Part shown: positions 59,027 to 64,000 of the stretch, piece after piece
Numbering within the stretch: the stretch's first letter is position 1
Layout of the letters: each line of letters begins with the position of its first letter
Assembly (NCBI RefSeq): GCF_023184515.1
Contig: NZ_JAAHBP010000007.1
Location: 186,001-250,000, forward strand
From: Streptomyces sp. D2-8
GTDB taxonomy: Bacteria > Actinomycetota > Actinomycetes > Streptomycetales > Streptomycetaceae
DNA length: 64,000 bases
Reading direction: 5' to 3'
Made by a program: the position numbers and the translations under genes
The notes under the pieces: model-generated
What the model was told of the DNA's origin: nothing
The model's input: the letters and a program-made list of their open reading frames with translations, nothing else
Databases searched by the model: none

Positions 59027-60244
59027 GTGACAACGCCGAACATTTCAGCGCGGCGCACTGTGGGGGCCTGTGCCGCCCTGATGGTCGGCGCCCTGACGCT
59101 CACCGCCTGCGGTGGCAGCGCCAACGCCAAGGACGACGAGAAGGGCGGCGACGGCGGCACCAAGACGTCCGTCGCGAAGATCGCCATCTCGGCGAAGGAC
59201 GGTTCGACCGGCGCGTCCATCAACTCGACCGGCGTGAAGGTCAGCGACGGGAAGCTGACCGACGTGAAGATGACGGTGGCGGGCAGCGACCAGGCCGTGC
59301 CGGGCTCCATGTCCGGCGACGGCAAGGCCTGGAAGCCGAAGGAGCAGCTGGAGCGCGGGACGAAGTACCAGATATCGGCGACCGCCCAGGACACGGACGG
59401 CCGGACGGCCGCGGCCAACTCGATCTTCACGACGGTGACGTCCTCGAACAGCTTCATCGGGACGTACACGCCGGACAACGGCACGACGGTCGGTGTGGGC
59501 ATGCCGGTGTCGTTCACCTTCGACAAGGCCATCACCGACCGCAAGACCGTGCAGTCGCACATCACGGTGACCTCCAGCAGCGGGCAGAAGGTCGTCGGGC
59601 ACTGGTTCAACGGGCAGCGGCTCGACTTCCGGCCGCAGGAGTACTGGAAGGCCGGCTCCAAGGTCACGATGAACATCGATCTGGACGGGGTCGAGGGCGC
59701 GAACGGCGTCTACGGCGTGCAGAAGAAGACGGTCACCTTCACGGTGGGCCGTTCGCAGGTCTCCACGGTCGACGCGGGCACCCAGACCATGACGGTCGTG
59801 CGGGACGGCAAGACCGTCAAGACGATCCCGATCTCGGCGGGCAGCGCGCAGCACACCACCTACAACGGGCAGATGGTGATCTCGGAGAAGTTCGTCCAGA
59901 CCCGGATGAACAGCCGGACGGTCGGGCTGGGCGGCGAGTACGACATCCCGGACGTGCCGCACGCGATGCGTCTGACGACGTCCGGCACCTTCATCCACGG
60001 CAACTACTGGTACAACAAGGGCAACCCGCCCTTCGGCCGCCAGGGCACCAGCCACGGCTGCGTCGGTCTCGCCGACGTCCAGGGCGCGGGGGGCAGCACG
60101 CCCTCCAAGTGGTTCTACGACAACTCGCTCATCGGCGACGTGGTGATCGTGAAGAACTCCCCGGACAAGACGGTGGCGCCGGACAACGGGCTCAACGGCT
60201 GGAACATGGCGTGGAGCCAGTGGGTCTCGGGCGACGCTTCCTGA
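59027..60244 (+). CDS. L,D-transpeptidase lipoprotein (YkuD with Ig-like domains)
   Basis: 405 aa. Forms 3-3 cross-links in peptidoglycan. Lipoprotein signal peptide TVGACAALMVGALTLTACGG (lipobox LTAC, Cys near residue 24). Two Ig-like domains follow (about 45-240), then the YkuD domain with the catalytic SHGCVGLADVQG motif and HGNYWY before it. The C-terminal WNMAWSQWVSGDAS matches Streptomyces Ldts. GTG 59027. A rho-independent terminator lies 16 bp past the stop. Confidence 0.95.
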   Translation: MTTPNISARRTVGACAALMVGALTLTACGGSANAKDDEKGGDGGTKTSVAKIAISAKDGSTGASINSTGVKVSDGKLTDVKMTVAGSDQAVPGSMSGDGKAWKPKEQLERGTKYQISATAQDTDGRTAAANSIFTTVTSSNSFIGTYTPDNGTTVGVGMPVSFTFDKAITDRKTVQSHITVTSSSGQKVVGHWFNGQRLDFRPQEYWKAGSKVTMNIDLDGVEGANGVYGVQKKTVTFTVGRSQVSTVDAGTQTMTVVRDGKTVKTIPISAGSAQHTTYNGQMVISEKFVQTRMNSRTVGLGGEYDIPDVPHAMRLTTSGTFIHGNYWYNKGNPPFGRQGTSHGCVGLADVQGAGGSTPSKWFYDNSLIGDVVIVKNSPDKTVAPDNGLNGWNMAWSQWVSGDAS

Positions 60245-60259
60245 CCAGCTGAAGGACCG

Positions 60260-60276
60260 CCCCAACTGGGGTTTTT
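60260..60276 (+). terminator. Rho-independent terminator of the L,D-transpeptidase gene
   Basis: CCCC-AACT-GGGG (60260-60271) followed directly by five T (60272-60276). Small but with the classic T-run, rare in this genome. Confidence 0.65.
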
Positions 60277-60288
60277 GACGGACCGACC

Positions 60289-60317
60289 GGGCCGCGCGGG
60301 AACTTTTCGCGCGGCCC
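60289..60317. terminator. Second hairpin after the L,D-transpeptidase gene
   Basis: Perfect 10-bp stem GGGCCGCGCG (60289-60298) / CGCGCGGCCC (60308-60317), loop of 9 bases. Confidence 0.55.
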
Positions 60318-60423
60318 GCGCGTTTTCCCGGACGTACGTTTTCTCGGTTCCCGGACATGATGTCCGACCGAGGGGCTACGGTATGCACCCACAAGGTGAC
60401 ATGCAGCAACGCCGGGAGAAACC

Positions 60424-61170
60424 TTGAGCGTTCCGTACGAGACGGCAGCGTACGAACCCCACGACTCGCCCGAGTCTCCGGAGGAGCACCTCGCGCGACT
60501 CCTCGGCCGCGCCCTGAACTCCTTCGAACTACCGGACGAGACGATAAGGCGCCTCGACTGCGCGCTGGCGCACGACGGTTCGCTGCACTCCGCGCACCAC
60601 AGCGCGGGCCTGCACCGGGAGACGTACCGGCACACGTGGCTGCTCGCCGACGGTTCGGCGCTCACACTCTGGGAGCTCGTCCACAACACCGCGCCGGGCA
60701 GCGAAGCGCAGCACGAGGTGTACGTCGACGAGGAGGAGCTGCGCGCCGCCACCACGCGGCTGCCGCTGCCGCCGGACACCCCGGACTTCGAACTGCCGGT
60801 GATGGTGCAGCTGTCCCCCGTCCCCGCGCCCCGGCACGCGTACGCCGCGGAGGATTCGGCGGACCACGCGCGCAGGTTACTGCGCCGGGCGGAGAACACG
60901 GACCGGCCGGGCGCGGACACGGCGGCCCTGCTGGCCACGGCGTCCGGGCACCAGATCACCCAGGCCTTCGGCCGGCCGTGCCGCGCGGGCCGGGCGGGAC
61001 TGGGCTTCTCGCTCTACGAGCACGCGTTCCTGCTGCGCGACGGCGAGGAGGTCTCCCTCTGGGAGGTCGAGCACACGGCGACGCCGGACGGGCGGCACAT
61101 GTGCGAGGTGTACATCAGCGAGGACGCGGCACGCGAGGCGATGGAGCGGCGCGCGGCGCAGCTCTCCTGA
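60424..61170 (+). CDS. DUF6227-type protein
   Basis: 248 aa soluble protein known only from streptomycetes, as far as I recall; function unknown. It has an internal repeat: HRETYRHTWLLADGSALTLWELVHN...EVYVDEEELR and GFSLYEHAFLLRDGEEVSLWEVEHT...EVYISEDAAR share the LL-DG-LWE-EVY pattern, so it is a two-domain duplication. TTG 60424 with GGGAGAAACC ahead. The TGA stop lies inside a copy of the window's repeat element arm. Confidence 0.85.
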   Translation: MSVPYETAAYEPHDSPESPEEHLARLLGRALNSFELPDETIRRLDCALAHDGSLHSAHHSAGLHRETYRHTWLLADGSALTLWELVHNTAPGSEAQHEVYVDEEELRAATTRLPLPPDTPDFELPVMVQLSPVPAPRHAYAAEDSADHARRLLRRAENTDRPGADTAALLATASGHQITQAFGRPCRAGRAGLGFSLYEHAFLLRDGEEVSLWEVEHTATPDGRHMCEVYISEDAAREAMERRAAQLS

Positions 61171-61188
61171 TCCAAACGACAGGCCCTA
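61166..61188. repeat. Solo arm of the MITE-like element
   Basis: 23 bp identical to the terminal repeat of the element at 2616-2704, including the TA at the outer tip. Only one arm is present. It holds the stop codons of two convergent genes: TGA at 61168-61170 (plus strand) and TAG at 61186-61188 (minus strand). Confidence 0.75.
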
Positions 61189-61344
61189 TACGCCTCTGTC
61201 GCCGAGTTGGCGCGCCAGCTCGGCGAAGGCGTCTCTCTCCTCGGGGGTCAGTTCCACGGACTCCGACCGGGGGCCCGTCTGCCGCTGTTGCGGGAGGGCG
61301 GGGAGAGGGTGGCCTTCGGGCCACCGGGAGACGTGCTCGGGCAT
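61186..61344 (-). CDS. Small protein of unknown function
   Basis: 52 aa from ATG at 61342-61344. Sequence PEHVSRWPEGHPLPALPQQR and ESVELTPEERDAFAELARQLGDRGV; the C-terminal helix is amphipathic and the peptide looks like a real gene in codon use. Its TAG is the outer end of the solo repeat arm. A hairpin just upstream (61361-61390) terminates fruA, so it must have its own promoter in a very short space. No family recognised. Confidence 0.55.
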   Translation of the reverse strand: MPEHVSRWPEGHPLPALPQQRQTGPRSESVELTPEERDAFAELARQLGDRGV

Positions 61345-61360
61345 GCGCCCCAGTAGACAC

Positions 61361-61395
61361 CACGGCCCGGGACTTCGATCCCGGGCCGTGATTTT
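61361..61395 (-). terminator. Terminator of the fructose PTS operon
   Basis: Perfect 12-bp stem CACGGCCCGGGA (61361-61372) / TCCCGGGCCGTG (61379-61390), loop CTTCGA, 66 bp past the fruA stop. Confidence 0.75.
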
Positions 61396-61460
61396 CGTGA
61401 TCTATCTCGCAGGTGGCATGAACGGTTCACACACCCCGAAAGGGGCGAACCTCACCCGCT

Positions 61461-63545
61461 TCATGCCGCGACGGGCTGCTTCGTCTCCGCCTTCCGGTCC
61501 GCGCTGCCCTCGCCGGAGGCCGGTGCGGCCCCCGGGGCCGGCTTGCGCATGCCCTTCAGGACGACGACGAGGGCCGTCGTGACGCAGACGCCCGCGGCGA
61601 TGGCGAGCAGGTAGAGGAACGGGTTGCCGATCAGCGGGACCACGAAGATGCCGCCGTGCGGGGCACGCAGGGTGGCGCCGAAGGCCATCGACAGGGCGCC
61701 GGTGACCGCGCCGCCCGCCATGGAGGCCGGGATGACGCGCAGCGGGTCGGCCGCGGCGAAGGGGATCGCGCCCTCGGAGATGAAGGAGGCGCCGAGCACC
61801 CAGGCGGCCTTGCCGTTCTCCCGCTCGGTCTGGGTGAAGAGCTTGCCGCGCACGGTCGTCGCCAGGGCCATGGCCAGCGGCGGGACCATGCCGGCCGCCA
61901 TCACCGCGGCCATGATCTTCATCGCCGAGTCGCTGGGGCTGGCCACCGCGATGCCGGCCGTGGCGAAGGTGTAGGCGACCTTGTTGACGGGGCCGCCGAG
62001 GTCGAAGCACATCATCAGGCCGAGCAGGGTGCCGAGCAGGATCGCGTTGCTGCCGGACAGGCCGTTCAGCCAGTCGGTCATGCCCTTCTGGGCCTCGGCG
62101 ATGGGCTTGCCGATGACGACGAACATCAGGAACCCGACGATCGCCGAGGAGATCAGCGGGATCACCACCACGGGCATGATGCCGCGCAGCGCCGCCGGGA
62201 CGTTCACCTTCTGGATCGCCATCACGACGCCACCGGCGATCAGACCGGCCGCCAGGCCGCCGAGGAAGCCTGCGTTGATGTTGAGCGCGATCATGCCGCC
62301 GACGAACCCGGGGACGATACCGGGCCGGTCCACCATGCCGTAGGCGATGTAGCCGGCCAGTACCGGGACGAGGAAGCCGAAGGCCACGCCGCCGATCTGG
62401 AAGAGCAGGGCCGCCCAGCTGTCGGCCTGCATCCACATGAAGTGGTCCATCACCGACGGGGCCTTGTCGACCTTGTAGCCGCCGATCGCGAACCCGAGGG
62501 CGATCAGCAGACCGCCCGCGGCGACGAACGGCACCATGTAACTGACGCCGGACATCAGCCACTTGCGCAGCTTGGTGCCGTAGCCCTCGCCGGAGTCGCC
62601 GGAGCGCTCCACGGGGGTTGCCGGGGCGGATCCGGAGGTGACCTCGCCGCGCGCGGCCTTCTCGCGGACCTCGGCGATGAGTTCGGCCGGGCGGTTGATG
62701 CCCGCCTTCACACCGACGTCGACGGTGGGCTTGCCGGCGAACCGCTCCTTCTCCCGCACGGGCACGTCGTGGGCGAAGATCACGGCGTCCGCCGCGGCGA
62801 TGACCTCCGGGGCGAGCCGGGTGAAACCGGCCGAGCCCTGGGGCTCGACGGTGACTTCGACGCCCGCCTCCCGGCCGGCGTTCTCCAGCGACTCGGCCGC
62901 CATGTAGGTGTGGGCGATGCCGGTGGGGCAGGAGGTGACGGCGACGATGCGGAACGGACGCTCCTCGCCCCCAGTGGTGTCGCCCTCAGCGGTGTCGCTC
63001 TCAGCGGTGTCGCCGGCTTCGTCGGTGACCGTGGCGGCGGCGGGAGAGGCCGCTCCCGCCGACGCCACGGGGTCTTCGGTGCCCGCCGGTGCGGGTGCGT
63101 CCGGCTCGTCGCCGCGGATCAGGGCCGCCGCGGCCGGCGCGTCGCTCACCGCGCGCAGGGCGTCGGTGAACTCGCTGTTCATCAGCTGCCGGGCCAGCGA
63201 CGACAGGATCGTCAGATGGGCGTCGTCCGCGCCGGCCGGCGCGGCGATCAGGAAGATCAGGTCGGCGGGGCCGTCCGGGGCACCGAAGTCGATGCCGTCG
63301 GCGCTGCGTCCGAAGGCGAGCGTCGGCTCGGTGACGTGCTCGCTGCGGCAGTGCGGGATGCCGATGCCGCCGTCGAGGCCGGTCGGCATCTGGGCCTCGC
63401 GGGCGGCCACGTCGGCGAGGAAGCCGTCCAGGTCGGTCACCCGGCCCAGGGCCACCATGCGCTCGGCGAGGGCACGCGCCGCCGCTTCCTTGGTGTCGGC
63501 GGAGAGGTCGAGATCGACCAGTTCCGCCGTGATCATGTCGCTCAT
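61461..63545 (-). CDS. fruA: Fructose PTS permease EIIABC
   Basis: 694 aa membrane transporter that imports and phosphorylates fructose to fructose-1-phosphate. EIIA domain first (about 1-150; active His in GGIGIPHCRSEHV), an acidic/Ala linker with repeated ESDTAEGDTTGGEE, EIIB (about 200-300; active Cys in VTSCPTGIAHTYMAAE) and EIIC with about ten helices (GVSYMVPFVAAGGLLIALGFAIGGYK onward). ATG at 63543-63545 with AAGGAGCCCGCG ahead. Downstream of fruK; a 50-aa ORF lies between. Confidence 0.95.
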   Translation of the reverse strand: MSDMITAELVDLDLSADTKEAAARALAERMVALGRVTDLDGFLADVAAREAQMPTGLDGGIGIPHCRSEHVTEPTLAFGRSADGIDFGAPDGPADLIFLIAAPAGADDAHLTILSSLARQLMNSEFTDALRAVSDAPAAAALIRGDEPDAPAPAGTEDPVASAGAASPAAATVTDEAGDTAESDTAEGDTTGGEERPFRIVAVTSCPTGIAHTYMAAESLENAGREAGVEVTVEPQGSAGFTRLAPEVIAAADAVIFAHDVPVREKERFAGKPTVDVGVKAGINRPAELIAEVREKAARGEVTSGSAPATPVERSGDSGEGYGTKLRKWLMSGVSYMVPFVAAGGLLIALGFAIGGYKVDKAPSVMDHFMWMQADSWAALLFQIGGVAFGFLVPVLAGYIAYGMVDRPGIVPGFVGGMIALNINAGFLGGLAAGLIAGGVVMAIQKVNVPAALRGIMPVVVIPLISSAIVGFLMFVVIGKPIAEAQKGMTDWLNGLSGSNAILLGTLLGLMMCFDLGGPVNKVAYTFATAGIAVASPSDSAMKIMAAVMAAGMVPPLAMALATTVRGKLFTQTERENGKAAWVLGASFISEGAIPFAAADPLRVIPASMAGGAVTGALSMAFGATLRAPHGGIFVVPLIGNPFLYLLAIAAGVCVTTALVVVLKGMRKPAPGAAPASGEGSADRKAETKQPVAA

Positions 63546-63694
63546 CGCGGGCTCCTTAGCACGCGTATCGCCCGGTGGGAGGGGTGGGCGGGGAGGGGGA
63601 CGGGGGTGCGGTGGGGGGTGACGGGGGTGGAGGCGGCGGGTAACGGGGAGGCCCGCCGCTCGCGCGTCGGTCCGCGCTGCTCGTCGTAGGTCAT
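63542..63694 (-). CDS. Candidate 50-aa ORF between fruK and fruA
   Basis: ATG at 63692-63694 overlaps the fruK stop by ATGA, and its TGA (63542-63544) overlaps the fruA ATG by ATGA. The product is basic and Pro-rich: MTYDEQRGPTRERRASPLPA, then STPVTPHRTPVPLPAHPSHR and AIRVLRSPR. The fruA ribosome site lies inside its last codons. Without comparison to other genomes it could be either a coupling ORF or chance. Confidence 0.4.
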   Translation of the reverse strand: MTYDEQRGPTRERRASPLPAASTPVTPHRTPVPLPAHPSHRAIRVLRSPR

Positions 63695-64000
63695 GACACC
63701 GGCTCCTTCAGCACACGGTCCGCCGGGACCTCGGACGTGACCGTCACCGCCGCCGGGTCCAGGTCACGCGGCGTCGGCATCACGCTGCCGGGCAGTTGGA
63801 CGGCCGCCGCGCCGTGGGCGACCGCGGAGGCCAGGGCCTCGGGGCCGTTGCCGCCGGCGATCAGGAACCCGGCGAGGGAGGAGTCGCCGGCGCCCACGTT
63901 GCTGCGGACGGCGGCCACGCGGGCGCTGCCGAACCAGGCGCCCTGGTCGGAGACGAGCAGCTGACCGTCGGCGCCGAGGCTGGCGAGGACGGCCCGGGCG
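63691..64000 (-). CDS. fruK: 1-phosphofructokinase (partial, 5' end outside window)
   Basis: C-terminal 102 residues of a PfkB/ribokinase-type sugar kinase. The anion-hole and catalytic motif is RSNVGAGDSSLAGFLIAGG (catalytic Asp), followed by ALASAVAHGAAAVQLPGSVMPTPRDLDPAAVTV. It should phosphorylate fructose-1-phosphate made by fruA downstream. The stop is at 63691-63693; the start lies past the right edge. Confidence 0.93.
   Translation of the reverse strand, partial: ARAVLASLGADGQLLVSDQGAWFGSARVAAVRSNVGAGDSSLAGFLIAGGNGPEALASAVAHGAAAVQLPGSVMPTPRDLDPAAVTVTSEVPADRVLKEPVS

Overview
The window is a high-GC, gene-dense chromosomal segment of a Streptomyces. Codon usage with G/C in the third position, GTG and TTG starts, and 4-bp ATGA/GTGA gene overlaps are seen throughout. 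An SsgA-like sporulation protein, SepX/Glp divisome genes, a resuscitation-promoting factor, protein O-mannosyltransferase and a DUF397/HTH/HATPase trio point to the genus. From memory, the gene order resembles the S. coelicolor core around ispE-ksgA-rpfB through fruA. No database search was run.

Layout. 1-10.5 kb: ABC-F ATPase (cut by the left edge), ankyrin/HEAT protein, an 89-bp inverted-repeat element, then ispE-ksgA-rpfB, TatD-type DNase, a zinc-ribbon protein, rsmI, and divergent pmt. 10.5-14.3 kb: two tandem MecA_N-type penicillin-binding proteins and ssgE. 14.4-17.1 kb: an ECF-type Co/Ni importer (cbiM with fused PDGLE domain, cbiQ, cbiO) with a Fur-family-like box at its start. 17.1-19.6 kb: ohrR-ohr, a serine hydrolase, a DUF1876 protein. 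19.78-23.36 kb: a compact integrated element (serine integrase, VanZ-like/PepSY membrane protein, secreted four-cysteine protein, coupled tiny ORFs) that interrupts an EamA transporter gene whose middle is gone. 23.6-27.2 kb: YbaK deacylase, zinc alcohol/formaldehyde dehydrogenase, and the HTH-DUF397 / HATPase group. 27.2-30.2 kb: MMPL transporter with its TetR repressor and palindromic operators. 30.3-38 kb: tricorn protease homologue, stress-like coiled-coil protein, a monooxygenase-hydrolase-SDR operon and a divergent MerR regulator. 38-41.2 kb: exonuclease III, GNAT, then a decayed toxin-antitoxin pair joined to a transposase remnant beside a tRNA-Ala gene. 41.2-47.4 kb: sepX, RimJ-like acetyltransferase, mog, moaC, glp (moeA-like), galU and divergent 5-formyl-THF cyclo-ligase. 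47.4-61.2 kb: penicillin acylase, K+/H+ antiporter, MFS exporter, FmdB-type protein under a CIRCE-like element, MTA phosphorylase, SAF-domain protein, mscL, LtrA, P1-family peptidase, L,D-transpeptidase, DUF6227. 61.2-64 kb: fructose PTS (fruA, fruK partial).

Most genes are housekeeping. Those worth a second look are the minimal integrative element with its cargo, the repeat family that supplies stop codons to at least three genes, the CIRCE-like box in front of the FmdB gene, the decayed toxin/transposase fusion at the tRNA, and a 50-aa ORF fitted exactly between fruK and fruA by ATGA overlaps on both sides.
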